Shown here: piece by piece, positions 8,921-16,000 of the stretch
Position numbering within the stretch: position 1 is the stretch's first letter
Layout: each line of letters opens with the position of its first letter
From: Methanothermococcus okinawensis IH1
GTDB taxonomy: Archaea; AGJL01; Methanococci; Methanococcales; Methanococcaceae
Direction: 5' to 3'
DNA: 64,000 bases
NCBI RefSeq assembly: GCF_000179575.2
Contig: NC_015636.1
Location: 310,001 to 374,000, forward strand
Program-made: the position numbers and the translations under genes
The notes under the pieces: model-generated
Database searches by the model: none
Told to the model about the DNA's origin: nothing
Seen by the model: only the letters and a program-made list of their open reading frames with translations

Positions 8921-9468
8921 GCCCTACCACACCCCCAAATTATGTCTTTATATTTATTTTTAATTTTCGATTTTTCTTTATATTTTTCATAGTTTTGATA
9001 CACATATCTAAGAATACCATCAGTTCCTAACTGGTCCCATCCCTTCCTTTTTCTCTTTATCTCTTTTTTTAATTTATCAGGAAGTTTTTCAAAAGTCTCT
9101 TTTATTTCATTTTTACCCTTATCCGTAAGTTCAAACTTTTCTGATGTTGAGTTTTTTCTTCCAATTCTTTGTATATATCCAAACCATTCAAGTTGATTAA
9201 GAATCTCTGCAATATCAAAACTATATGGTCCGTAATGATGTGGAATAAAATTTGGGTTTTGAATTTCAAAATCATTGTAATCTTTTAAGACTTCCATATA
9301 TAATAGGAAAATTTCTTTAAATAGCAATGTCCTACCATATATTGGCTTGTTTTGAGCATATAAAATTATCAAAACCAAATCTTTGGTGGTAAGAATTGTT
9401 TTTCCTTTCATTGATTCTATTAATTCTTTAAGTTTTTCTAATTTATTATACTTCAAAATCTCACTCAT
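8917..9468 (-). CDS. Cargo protein B: YwgA/Panacea-like winged-helix protein
   Basis: The 183-residue protein has the look of the YwgA / Panacea (DUF4065-like) group: an N-terminal helical part (TKDLVLIILYAQNKPIYGRTLLFKEIFLL), then the tell-tale FIPHHYGPYSFDIAEILNQL, then EKFELTDKGKNEI. Panacea domains occur as antitoxins that neutralise varied toxins and in phage-related proteins. It starts with ATG after GGGGGAT, overlaps the 3' end of the upstream gene by 8 bases and the next gene by 4, so all three are translated together. A role as neutraliser or adaptor for cargo protein C is a testable guess. The last 40 residues are strongly basic. Confidence 0.55.
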   Translation of the reverse strand: MSEILKYNKLEKLKELIESMKGKTILTTKDLVLIILYAQNKPIYGRTLLFKEIFLLYMEVLKDYNDFEIQNPNFIPHHYGPYSFDIAEILNQLEWFGYIQRIGRKNSTSEKFELTDKGKNEIKETFEKLPDKLKKEIKRKRKGWDQLGTDGILRYVYQNYEKYKEKSKIKNKYKDIIWGCGRA

Positions 9469-9976
9469 AGTATCCCCCTATTTTTTCTATGGTAAAAGGG
9501 ATATTTTCTCCGTTTTTATAATTTCGATAGGTTACCAATGCATAATTTTGGTTTTTCACATTAAACAAAATGTGCATTTCAAAATATACCTTTTTTGATT
9601 TTTTGGAAATACCTCTTTTCATTCTATTGTACATCGAATAAGGCACAACAATAGAATAAACGCCATTTAACAGTTCATCGACACCGATACCATACTTGGC
9701 AAATAATATTGCAAAATGCCTTAATCTTTTATCAGGAATGTGATTAAGTGCATCTTCTGTTTGGATTTTTAAAAATTTTTTATTTTCTTTACTATTTGCT
9801 ATCAATTCATAACATCTACCGCAATAGCCACAATCCACAAGCAAGGGTGCTGAAACATTGTAATCGTATGAAAAAGACATATCGATTAGTTTATTCAATG
9901 GTATCTTAATTTTTTTTGATTTTGCTGAAAGCATTGATATATTAGGGCTGGGATTACCACAATAAACACACCGCAT
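9461..9976 (-). CDS. Cargo protein A: zinc-ribbon protein
   Basis: The start is set at ATG 9976 because GGTG lies just before it and CVYC follows at residues 3-6. Two CxxC pairs (CVYCGNPSP and CGYCGRCYEL, about residues 3-6 and 50-56) should bind zinc. The rest (about 110 residues) has a predicted beta-rich end (YFEMHILFNVKNQNYALVTYR) with no motif I know. It is the first gene of the three-gene leftward operon and overlaps the next by 8 bases. The operon sits between the replication and early modules, a common place for viral cargo genes. Function unknown. Confidence 0.6.
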   Translation of the reverse strand: MRCVYCGNPSPNISMLSAKSKKIKIPLNKLIDMSFSYDYNVSAPLLVDCGYCGRCYELIANSKENKKFLKIQTEDALNHIPDKRLRHFAILFAKYGIGVDELLNGVYSIVVPYSMYNRMKRGISKKSKKVYFEMHILFNVKNQNYALVTYRNYKNGENIPFTIEKIGGYYE

Positions 9977-10334
9977 GAACACCGACCTATTTCAATAATT
10001 ATAAACTTTTAGTTTTTTAAAGAGTCTCTTCCTTTGTATTTAAAATAATTTTATAACTTCACTTATGTTTGTATTATCCTTTTTTTAATAGTTTAACAGT
10101 TCCTATTACATTATAAAACTATGCTTGTATTAAAAAGTATCTATTTTTAGTTAGTTTTGGGATGTCAATGTATATTTTATAACTTATACTATTGACTTTT
10201 CTAAATGGTATATTAAAAAAATTAAATAGAAAGTTATAAATAATAGTTTAACAATATTACTATTTGCAAAAAAGCAAAGAGTTTAAAATATAAAAATAGT
10301 TTAAAAAAATACAACTAACCCACGAGGTGAAAGC
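9977..10334. promoter_or_regulatory. Divergent control region with TAGTTTAA repeats
   Basis: This 358-bp gap separates the leftward cargo operon from the rightward early operon. The word ATAGTTTAA occurs near 10088, 10244 and 10296. The last copy is part of the 22-bp motif at 10293-10314 shared with 5992-6013. A good ribosome binding site (GAGGTGA) precedes 10335. No gene is convincing here. The repeats look like operators for both directions. Confidence 0.5.
10293..10314. promoter_or_regulatory. Shared 22-bp control motif, copy 2
   Basis: The motif AAAATAG-TTT-AAAAAAA-TACAA matches 21 of 22 positions at 5992-6013 and sits 20 bases before the first early gene start. The match at two promoter regions of one element supports shared regulation. 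Confidence 0.5.
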
Positions 10335-10709
10335 ATGACAGAAAAATATTGGAAATACACAAGACCAGATGGAACAGTTGGATACCATAAAGGTAAGAAG
10401 TGGAGAGGAATCTCCCAGCAAGAAGTAACTAAAGAGGAATACGCAGACCTTCTAAGAGTAATAAGAGGGTTAAGTAAGTTGGCAGCCACCCACCCAGAGA
10501 TAGAATATCTAAGAATTGAACTGGCAAAAGAGCTTCTAAGTGAAAAATGGAGTAGATTTGAAAAGTTTTGTAGGAGGGTATTTTATGGGGATGTAAAAGT
10601 AACAAAAGAGGAATGGGATTGGGCTTGGGAAGTTAGAGAACAGTTGCATTTCGGTCCATATACTTGCGGATTAATCGCAAAAGAATTACAAAAAGAGGTG
10701 AAAACATGA
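10335..10709 (+). CDS. Early provirus protein of unknown function
   Basis: A 124-residue protein rich in tryptophan, lysine and glutamate, starting after GAGGTGA. The N terminus (YWKYTRPDGTVGYHKGKKWRG) looks like a small beta-hairpin DNA- or RNA-binding element, followed by helices. I do not recognise the family. It is the first gene of a rightward run of small genes that overlap or nearly touch, and it overlaps the next gene by 4 bases (ATGA). Its place downstream of a probable operator suggests early expression. Confidence 0.7.
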   Translation: MTEKYWKYTRPDGTVGYHKGKKWRGISQQEVTKEEYADLLRVIRGLSKLAATHPEIEYLRIELAKELLSEKWSRFEKFCRRVFYGDVKVTKEEWDWAWEVREQLHFGPYTCGLIAKELQKEVKT

Positions 10710-10927
10710 CAGAAGAAGAGATAATATGTGCCAGATGCGGCAAACCGTTAAAACATCCTGTGTGGATTAACGGAAAACCATACGGAAAAACATGTGCTAA
10801 AAATATCGATAAGCCTTTAAAAAGCAGGAGTTCCAGAGCTCCTGCAAGAAAGGCAAAACGCAAAAATAGAAAAGTGGATGAGCATGAAGGTTTGGATGCA
10901 TTTTTAGCTCAACCATTAGTGCCTTAA
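10706..10927 (+). CDS. Small zinc-finger protein
   Basis: The start at ATG 10706 is favoured by GAGGTGA immediately upstream, although the frame is open further back inside the preceding gene. The 73-residue product carries CARCGKPL and a later GKTCAKN, a treble-clef-like layout of CxxC plus a single cysteine, with a very basic tail (RKAKRKNRK). It probably binds nucleic acid. It overlaps the preceding gene in an ATGA pair. The family is not recognised. Similar short zinc proteins are common in archaeal virus early regions. Confidence 0.65.
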   Translation: MTEEEIICARCGKPLKHPVWINGKPYGKTCAKNIDKPLKSRSSRAPARKAKRKNRKVDEHEGLDAFLAQPLVP

Positions 10928-10975
10928 CCACTTTTTCTTTTAACTTTTCTAAGATAAAAATGTTTCGGTGAAATA

Positions 10976-11155
10976 ATGAAAGAACGAATTATTGATTTCT
11001 TAAATAGCAGAAATGGAAGAGCCAAAACATTAACAACATATTTTGTATCAGGATGCGGCTCTTACTCAGAGTTTAACGACATAATAAACGAGATGGAAAG
11101 GGACGGATTTATAAAAAGAGTTGAAAATGGAGAATATTTAGAGGTGGTAAAATGA
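10976..11155 (+). CDS. Small winged-helix protein
   Basis: This 59-residue gene starts at ATG 10976 after GGTGA. The product reads MKERIIDFLNSRNGRAKTL, then a glycine-cysteine turn, then EFNDIINEMERDGFIKRVEN, the pattern of a minimal winged helix with a recognition helix and a wing ending EYLEVVK. It likely binds DNA as a dimer. It overlaps the following gene by one base at ATGATG, so it belongs to the same rightward operon. Small size makes the call less certain, but the ribosome binding site, coupling and protein-like composition all support it. Confidence 0.6.
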   Translation: MKERIIDFLNSRNGRAKTLTTYFVSGCGSYSEFNDIINEMERDGFIKRVENGEYLEVVK

Positions 11156-11331
11156 TGGATTTCAATAAATTGGAGTTTTATGTGGAAAAAGCAAAACAAC
11201 AATGGATGTCAGGTGATGAGCACGGGGCAGTAGAATCGTTATATAAAGCAAAGAGGCTTGCCGCAGCAATGGAATCGGAAGCTAAATTCAAACTACATGT
11301 TGGACATAGAGATGCAATATTCATCAAGTAA
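11155..11331 (+). CDS. Small helical protein of unknown function
   Basis: A 58-residue protein starting at ATG 11155, with GAGGTGG upstream inside the preceding gene. It reads FNKLEFYVEKAKQQW, then DEHGAVESLYKAKRLAAAME, two amphipathic helices that resemble a single tetratricopeptide-like helical hairpin. It ends 9 bases before the next start, whose GGTGAT site follows the stop directly. No function can be assigned. It is a plausible protein-binding adaptor of the early operon. Confidence 0.55.
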   Translation: MDFNKLEFYVEKAKQQWMSGDEHGAVESLYKAKRLAAAMESEAKFKLHVGHRDAIFIK

Positions 11332-11340
11332 GGTGATGCT

Positions 11341-11577
11341 ATGGGATATTATTATGCAGTAATAAAAAATGGTAAAATAGTTAGTTATGGAGCAGTTCGA
11401 AGTAAGAAAGAAGTTATAAAAAAAGCGGAATTATTAAAATTAACAGGAGCTGTATTAAAAGTTATCAATCAGTTGGAGTATCAGGCTATAAAAGAGAAGA
11501 TTGATGAAAATGATAAAAAAAGAATGAGAAGATATTTAGCAACAAGGAGGGATTTAAAATGTGTAAATATGATTTAG
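11341..11577 (+). CDS. Small early protein of unknown function
   Basis: A 78-residue protein starting 3 bases after GGTGAT. The first 30 residues form beta strands (GYYYAVIKNGKIVSYGAV), followed by lysine-rich helices and a basic C terminus (KKRMRRYLATRRDLK). The pattern suggests a nucleic-acid-binding or regulatory peptide, but I do not recognise a family. It overlaps the RecA-like gene start by 19 bases, and the strong AAGGAGGG site of that gene lies inside it, so the two are coupled. Confidence 0.6.
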   Translation: MGYYYAVIKNGKIVSYGAVRSKKEVIKKAELLKLTGAVLKVINQLEYQAIKEKIDENDKKRMRRYLATRRDLKCVNMI

Positions 11578-12434
11578 CTGCACAGGCACACTATAATATT
11601 TATAAAAAAGAAATAAAGCCCGAAGCGATTAAGAAGGATGTTAAAGAAATAATTAAAAAACATAACGGTTTGATTAATGAAAGCTCGGCATTTGTGATGT
11701 GGTTAGATGAATTAAAGTTAAGGGGTGAGTTTAAAAAGTTGAAAAATAATGGAGAGGTAAGAAGCATGGATTTTGTTGAGAAAAATTTAGGTATGCCAGA
11801 CATCATGGAGATTTATGGAGAAACAAGAAGCTTAAAAACATTTACGGCATATAAATTTGCAGTAGAAAGAGCAAAATCAGGTAAAAAAGTAATCTATATC
11901 GACACAGAAAGAAACATGACAAAGGAGCAAATCAAAGAGCTAAATGACGCTGGATGTGATTATAGGTGTATTATTAATTTTGATAGATTAGTTAATTTCA
12001 TAACTTCGAAACTTCCAAAGGGATATAACTATTTGATTTTAGATTCTGTTGGACTTCCTGCTCTTGGTAAATTTGCAGTTTCAAGCATGCATGGTAAAGG
12101 TCAGGTGTTGCTCAATGTTCAAGCTATACTCTATACATTGAAGGATTACTGCGTGGAAAATGATTGTTATGCAGTAGTTACCAACCAACCAACTTCTGAA
12201 ATGAATAAGACTGAACATTTCACTTACAATGGAAAAAAGTATATTGAACTTACGCCGTTTGGAGATAAAGGGAGTTTTTTTGTTAAGGAAATATACCGAG
12301 CAATACCTGTTAAACGAACTCAAAATGAGACGGTGGTAGATTTAATTGCATGGGGTTCAAGAGTGTATCCGAAGTATAAGCCTGTAGTTAGACTTGTAAG
12401 AAAAGGAACAAATCTTGAAGTTAAAGCACTTTAA
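11559..12434 (+). CDS. RecA/RadB-like ATPase with a divergent Walker A
   Basis: The 291-residue protein has a RecA-like core: IMEIYGETRSLKTFTAYKFA at residues 82-101 holds the nucleotide loop, KKVIYIDTERN (110-120) the next strand with its catalytic-type glutamate, and NYLILDSVGLP (158-168) the Walker B. The loop GETRSLKT keeps the Lys-Thr but has Leu where GKT normally has Gly. In this place it may aid viral recombination, replication or packaging. The first 70 residues are an extra helical domain. The start at 11559 has a very strong AAGGAGGG site. An internal ATG (11766) with AGGT upstream could yield the core alone. It may be a KaiC/RadB relative. Confidence 0.75.
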   Translation: MCKYDLAAQAHYNIYKKEIKPEAIKKDVKEIIKKHNGLINESSAFVMWLDELKLRGEFKKLKNNGEVRSMDFVEKNLGMPDIMEIYGETRSLKTFTAYKFAVERAKSGKKVIYIDTERNMTKEQIKELNDAGCDYRCIINFDRLVNFITSKLPKGYNYLILDSVGLPALGKFAVSSMHGKGQVLLNVQAILYTLKDYCVENDCYAVVTNQPTSEMNKTEHFTYNGKKYIELTPFGDKGSFFVKEIYRAIPVKRTQNETVVDLIAWGSRVYPKYKPVVRLVRKGTNLEVKAL

Positions 12435-12463
12435 TTATTTATTTAACTTTTTGAGGTGGAAAA

Positions 12464-12703
12464 ATGAGAAAATATAAAATGACACTATGTGGATATAAAA
12501 ACTGGAAAAGGGTCGATCATGGATGTTATGAGACGATAGAGGGGGATGATGTGTCAGTAGAATATGAAATCGAAGCTAATGATTATAGAGAAGCAGAAAG
12601 AAAAGCACTTAAAGATTTTAAGGATAAGGGATATTTCTTTGATGAAATAGATGCTGGCTCTATCAACTACCTGGATGAAGTTATGAAGGATGATATCTTG
12701 TAA
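12464..12703 (+). CDS. Small acidic early protein
   Basis: A 79-residue protein starting 5 bases after GAGGTGG. It is acidic, with a pattern of strands then a helix (EYEIEANDYREAERKALKDF), which looks like a ferredoxin-like or DUF1508-like small fold, but I do not recognise it. It follows the RecA-like gene by 29 bases and is followed by a hairpin, so it may end the first early transcript. Proteins of this kind often act as small regulators or DNA mimics. That is not shown here. Confidence 0.6.
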   Translation: MRKYKMTLCGYKNWKRVDHGCYETIEGDDVSVEYEIEANDYREAERKALKDFKDKGYFFDEIDAGSINYLDEVMKDDIL

Positions 12704-12731
12704 TCGGAGCTTCTACCCATCAAGCTTCGAT
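12703..12731 (+). terminator. Stem-loop after the first early operon
   Basis: ATCGGAGCTT (12703-12712) pairs with AAGCTTCGAT (12722-12731), nine of ten positions, around a 9-nt loop. The stem begins at the stop codon of the preceding gene. There is no long T-run after it, so it could be a partial terminator or a processing site. Confidence 0.45.
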
Positions 12732-12753
12732 AATATAAAGTGAGTTGATTTAT

Positions 12754-12894
12754 ATGACTGAGAGAAAAGGAAAAATGGCATTAGACATTATAAGGACAGT
12801 TAGCAAATATTTCTTAGATATTTTAGACATCAAAGACTATGGGGATAAATTAATAATTGAGATAAAAAGGGGTAGAGATGGTTTCACAAGATGA
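12754..12894 (+). CDS. Very small protein coupled to an HTH gene
   Basis: A 46-residue frame starts at ATG 12754 after GTGAGTTGAT and overlaps the next gene by 17 bases. The product (MTERKGKMALDIIRTVSKYF, then LDILDIKDYGDK) has one amphipathic helix and a charged tail. The ribosome binding site is weak. Support comes mainly from the overlap, in which the next gene's ribosome binding site (AAAAGGGG) lies inside this frame. It is a plausible leader or partner peptide. It may instead be only a chance frame. Confidence 0.4.
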   Translation: MTERKGKMALDIIRTVSKYFLDILDIKDYGDKLIIEIKRGRDGFTR

Positions 12895-13285
12895 AATACT
12901 AAAATTAATAAGGTCAAACGGCGGAGCAATTTCAACGAGAGAACTAAAAAAACACTATAATATATCTAAGGGGAATGGGTTGGGGAATATATCTCAGAGA
13001 TTAAGACAATTAATGAAAAAGAAACTATTAGCAAAGGTTAAAGGGTTGAACGGGGAAGTAATTTATTTTTTAATCGATTTAGAGTATCTAAATAAAGAGG
13101 AAATTAAGAAATACAAATATAAGTTAGAAGATATTGAAAGGGAGTTCAAAAAAGGCACGAGTATTAAAGAAGTTGCAAATAAATATGGTATGAGTTATAA
13201 GTGGGCGTGGCAGTTGCATAAGCGTTTTTTGAAAGAAGGTATATTATATTATAAAAGAGATGGGAGACCATATAAACAAATATGA
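12878..13285 (+). CDS. Two-domain helix-turn-helix regulator
   Basis: This 135-residue protein contains two DNA-binding units. Residues 1-60 are a winged helix (DEILKLIRSNGGAISTREL, LGNISQRLRQLMKKKLLAKV and a wing). Residues 85-130 are a second helix-turn-helix (EREFKKGTSIKEVANKYGMS, YKWAWQLHKRFLKEG) like those of resolvase or sigma-like factors. It is the last gene before the capsid operon, whose leader contains a strong palindrome (13355-13374). A late-gene activator or an early-to-late switch protein is a fair inference from position. Lysine-rich linkers join the domains. Confidence 0.75.
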   Translation: MVSQDEILKLIRSNGGAISTRELKKHYNISKGNGLGNISQRLRQLMKKKLLAKVKGLNGEVIYFLIDLEYLNKEEIKKYKYKLEDIEREFKKGTSIKEVANKYGMSYKWAWQLHKRFLKEGILYYKRDGRPYKQI

Positions 13286-13354
13286 ACAAGTTTATGAACA
13301 ACTTTTTTATTTTTTTAATTAAGTATATTAGTTAATGTAAATAAACCAATTAAG

Positions 13355-13374
13355 TTAGCATTTTTAAATGCTAA
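13355..13374. promoter_or_regulatory. Late-operon palindrome, left copy
   Basis: TTAGCATTT-TT-AAATGCTAA is a perfect 9-2-9 palindrome in the leader of the rightward capsid-tail operon. The identical 20 bp, read from the other strand, is at 30031-30050, ahead of the leftward packaging operon. In both cases an AATTAA word lies just upstream. Occurrence at both late promoters suggests a shared operator. Confidence 0.65.
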
Positions 13375-13387
13375 ACTACACGGGAAA

Positions 13388-13416
13388 ATATGTAGGGAAG
13401 GGCATGCCCTACATAT
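13388..13416 (+). promoter_or_regulatory. Leader hairpin before the capsid operon
   Basis: ATATGTAGGG (13388-13397) pairs with CCCTACATAT (13407-13416), a 10-bp stem. The region also contains the palindrome GGGCATGCCC (13400-13409). It is among the most GC-rich points in the element. It lies 25 bases before the first late gene and could be a 5' leader stabiliser, attenuator or protein-binding site. Confidence 0.5.
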
Positions 13417-13441
13417 GACGGAAAACTAAAAAGGTGAAATT

Positions 13442-13759
13442 ATGGCATTGTTTGGAGGAAAAAAAGTAGAAGCAACACAAGCCGTTAATCCCACACCAGA
13501 TGACCTTATGATGGGAAAATCTGATGTGGTTGAAAAGATTGCTGAAAAGAAAATAAAAGAGAAAGAATACGACGATGTTGTTGCTGAAACAAAAATGAGA
13601 AAATTCTATCATGAGAATACTCAAAATGAAAAGATTGCAAAGTTAGAAGCAGAACTTGCTAAAAAAGATAAGGAAATAGACGAATTGAAAGAGGAAATTA
13701 GATCCATAAAAGGGAAAACAGGGGGAATTGGAATTGGTGGTGGCACATCTAACAGGTAA
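13442..13759 (+). CDS. Coiled-coil protein at the start of the capsid operon
   Basis: A 105-residue protein starting 5 bases after AGGTGAAA. Residues 35-90 are a strong charged coiled coil (EKIAEKKIKEKEYDDVV, then AKLEAELAKKDKEIDELKEE), and the tail is glycine-rich (GGIGIGGGTSNR). It precedes the prohead protease gene by 65 bases. In tailed phages small coiled-coil proteins at this place can act in head assembly or as virion minor proteins. No family is recognised, so the role is open. Confidence 0.65.
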   Translation: MALFGGKKVEATQAVNPTPDDLMMGKSDVVEKIAEKKIKEKEYDDVVAETKMRKFYHENTQNEKIAKLEAELAKKDKEIDELKEEIRSIKGKTGGIGIGGGTSNR

Positions 13760-13824
13760 GGTTGAGTTTCTGAAAGAAATAGTTTTAAAGAAACTCTAAT
13801 TTTTTTATTTTTTAAGGTGGTTTT

Positions 13825-14694
13825 GTGGCAACACAGAGGGAATATATAGAAAATGCAATAACGGAAATAACAGATATTACAAACCATTCTAATGACCTTT
13901 ATGATATTTTTAAAACCATTAAATTAAAAATCTACACACCCAACCTACCAGAGCCCCCCGAACTAGTTAAAAAAAGAATTAATGAATTTGAAGGTAAGTT
14001 GTTAGATATTGACCATGACGATTGGAACGGGGATTCAATCGTTGGGAAGTTCCTGAAAACATGGTGGGATGATTCTACAAATGAAGGTTTTGCAGAAGTG
14101 GGGATATTTAATAAGGCAAAAGCAGTAGTAGATTTAATTAAAGAAGGTAAAATTAAGTATTTTAGCCCCTCATTTTGGATTACATATTTAGGTGAAAACA
14201 TTATTGATGTGCTTCCAAAGGGCGGAGCTCTGTGTCAATATACTATACCTGATGACCCTGATTGTGGAGTTATAGACCATTCAAGGAGGAAAAATATGGA
14301 TGATGAGATGATTAAGAAAATAATGGAAGAAAACACCCTTTTAAAACAGCAGTTGGAAGAAAAGGAAAAACAAATACAGTCTGTTTCAGCTTCACATTCT
14401 AAGACTATTGGGGAGCTCAAAGCAGAACATTCAAAAGAGTTAAAAGCAGCAGAAGAAAGGGGATTTAAAAAGGCAAAAACATTACTTGAATTGCATTCCA
14501 AGTATAACATTGATGAAGAAGTTGAAAAACAGCTTATTGAAGCAATTGATAACAATGATGCATTGAAAGTTGCGGAATTAGTTCATTCATTGAAACCAAA
14601 GGAAAATGATGCCCTTGCAGTAGGCGAAGGGAACCATTCCAATAATATGAGCCCCGAGGAGTATCTACAAAAATTAAGAAATGGGGAGCTATAA
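13825..14694 (+). CDS. Prohead protease with C-terminal scaffold domain
   Basis: The start is a GTG at 13825 placed 4 bases after AAGGTGG. Residues 1-150 match phage prohead proteases of the Mu gpI / XkdF type: LLDIDHDDW with the catalytic-type histidine (residues 55-63), GIFNKAKAVVDLIKEG and KYFSPSFWITY, where the SPSFW serine is the likely nucleophile. Residues 160-215 are a long coiled coil and 215-289 an acidic tail, as in scaffold proteins. The protein should guide capsid assembly and then be cleaved out. A second translation start for the scaffold alone lies at 14296. Decoration and capsid genes follow directly. Confidence 0.82.
   Translation: MATQREYIENAITEITDITNHSNDLYDIFKTIKLKIYTPNLPEPPELVKKRINEFEGKLLDIDHDDWNGDSIVGKFLKTWWDDSTNEGFAEVGIFNKAKAVVDLIKEGKIKYFSPSFWITYLGENIIDVLPKGGALCQYTIPDDPDCGVIDHSRRKNMDDEMIKKIMEENTLLKQQLEEKEKQIQSVSASHSKTIGELKAEHSKELKAAEERGFKKAKTLLELHSKYNIDEEVEKQLIEAIDNNDALKVAELVHSLKPKENDALAVGEGNHSNNMSPEEYLQKLRNGEL
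14296..14694 (+). CDS. Nested in-frame scaffold protein (internal start)
   Basis: Inside the protease gene, an AAGGAGG site at 14283-14289 lies 6 bases before an in-frame ATG at 14296. This is one of the best ribosome binding sites of the element and serves no other frame. The product would be 132 residues beginning MDDEMIKKIMEENTLLKQQ, that is, only the coiled-coil scaffold part. The layout equals the lambda C/Nu3 and Mu I/Z pairs, in which a nested gene makes excess scaffold. The start is visible in the sequence; its use in the cell is inferred. Confidence 0.75.
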   Translation: MDDEMIKKIMEENTLLKQQLEEKEKQIQSVSASHSKTIGELKAEHSKELKAAEERGFKKAKTLLELHSKYNIDEEVEKQLIEAIDNNDALKVAELVHSLKPKENDALAVGEGNHSNNMSPEEYLQKLRNGEL

Positions 14695-14703
14695 GGTGAT
14701 ATT

Positions 14704-15030
14704 ATGAAGATTAATTATGCACCGCTATATACAACAGAAGGATTAATCACACTCAAAGGAAATGCAGCACCAGGAGAGGCAATATCTGCTGGAACAGTTA
14801 TTGGGATTATTTCTGCATCAGGGGAGCTCTCACCGTATAACAGCTCGGCTACTGACGGAACAGAAGTAGCAAGAGGTATTGCACTGTGTGATATTGATGC
14901 AGCAGATGAAGATAGAGACATAATATATGCGATAGCAGGAGCTGTTATTGAAAGCAAATGTATAGGCTTAGATGCAACCGCAAAAGAGGATTTATCAACG
15001 ATATACTTTGTTAAAGATTCACAATTATAG
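14704..15030 (+). CDS. Capsid decoration protein (lambda gpD-like)
   Basis: A 108-residue protein of small, alanine- and glycine-rich residues starting after AGGTGATATT. It matches lambda gpD / HDPD-like head decoration proteins: a loose N terminus, then AAPGEAISAGTVIGIIS, DGTEVARGIALCDIDA and IIYAIAGAVIES, typical of the beta-tulip core. These proteins trimerise on the expanded capsid and stabilise it. The place between protease-scaffold and major capsid protein is the same as in lambda-type phages. Length is normal for the family. No oddity seen apart from one GAGCTC site. Confidence 0.82.
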   Translation: MKINYAPLYTTEGLITLKGNAAPGEAISAGTVIGIISASGELSPYNSSATDGTEVARGIALCDIDAADEDRDIIYAIAGAVIESKCIGLDATAKEDLSTIYFVKDSQL

Positions 15031-15039
15031 GTGGTATAA

Positions 15040-15990
15040 ATGTCAGGAATTGATTGGAATAACCCAGCACTAAATTCATTAGCAATTAAGGGGATGATTA
15101 AGGAGTATGAAACCAACACCACGGAGCTCCCATATAGAAAAGTGATGCCAGTTGCTAATGTAAAATCAAAAACATTTTCAGAAATTGTTGATAAAAGCAC
15201 AATCTTTGCAACTCCATCAACAGCAGCAGGAGCATCAATTCAAACAGTAGATTTGGAAAAAGGATTAAAATCATACACTTGCGGTCTTCATGCACTAACC
15301 TTACCTTTGTTGGGTGAAGATAGGGGGCTCGCTCCTGTGGATTTAGTTCAGGATGCTGTTTTTAAGGAATTGGATGCGGCAAGATATGCTATTGAGGCGG
15401 AATTTGAAAACCAATTGGTGTCGAATATTCCAACCTCCAACAAGGTAGATGCCTCATCAGCAAAATGGACAGATGATACAAAAGACCCCATAAAGGTAAT
15501 AAATAATGCAATCAAAGCAGTTAAAAAAGCATCTGGATTAATTCCAAACGCCCTCATCGCTAAGGCGGATGTGATTGATGCACTGACAAGTAATGCAAAC
15601 ACAAGAGATTATATTAAATATATCCAGCCCAACGCAGTAGATGGAAATGGAACGCTGATAAAACTAAGAGGATTAACTATTATTGAAGCTCCCGAATCAA
15701 TTAAAAGCGTAAATAATAAAGAGCTGTCTAAGTTTTCAAGCACATCAGTATACTTAACAGTTGCATCTAATGTAATATCAAGAGGAACAGGATATATCGC
15801 AACATATCCAACAAGGAAAGAAGTTCAGCAGGGAAAGATATTGCAAAAGGCAAATAAGGATACCCCGCTTATTTTCAAATACATTGATGAGATGAAGGCA
15901 ACGGGTGTAATTAATATGGTTTCAGAGCTCTCATTTATTCCAGTTATCCAAAGACCAAATGCTACTGCCGAAATAAAATCAGTAATTTAA
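15040..15990 (+). CDS. Major capsid protein (HK97 fold)
   Basis: The 316-residue protein starts 5 bases after AGGTGG. Features in favour of an HK97-fold capsid protein: position directly after decoration and protease genes, size, an N-terminal helix-rich arm (IKGMIKEYETNTTELPYRKVMPV), a spine-helix-like segment (VDLVQDAVFKELDAARYAIEAEFENQLV) and an A-domain-like half with NALIAKADVIDALTSNANTRDYIKY and RGLTIIEAPES, which is a typical motif in gpE-like capsids. The prohead protease would trim the scaffold before expansion. Residue-level cross-link sites cannot be judged. Confidence 0.88.
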   Translation: MSGIDWNNPALNSLAIKGMIKEYETNTTELPYRKVMPVANVKSKTFSEIVDKSTIFATPSTAAGASIQTVDLEKGLKSYTCGLHALTLPLLGEDRGLAPVDLVQDAVFKELDAARYAIEAEFENQLVSNIPTSNKVDASSAKWTDDTKDPIKVINNAIKAVKKASGLIPNALIAKADVIDALTSNANTRDYIKYIQPNAVDGNGTLIKLRGLTIIEAPESIKSVNNKELSKFSSTSVYLTVASNVISRGTGYIATYPTRKEVQQGKILQKANKDTPLIFKYIDEMKATGVINMVSELSFIPVIQRPNATAEIKSVI

Positions 15991-16000
15991 AGGTGTTATT

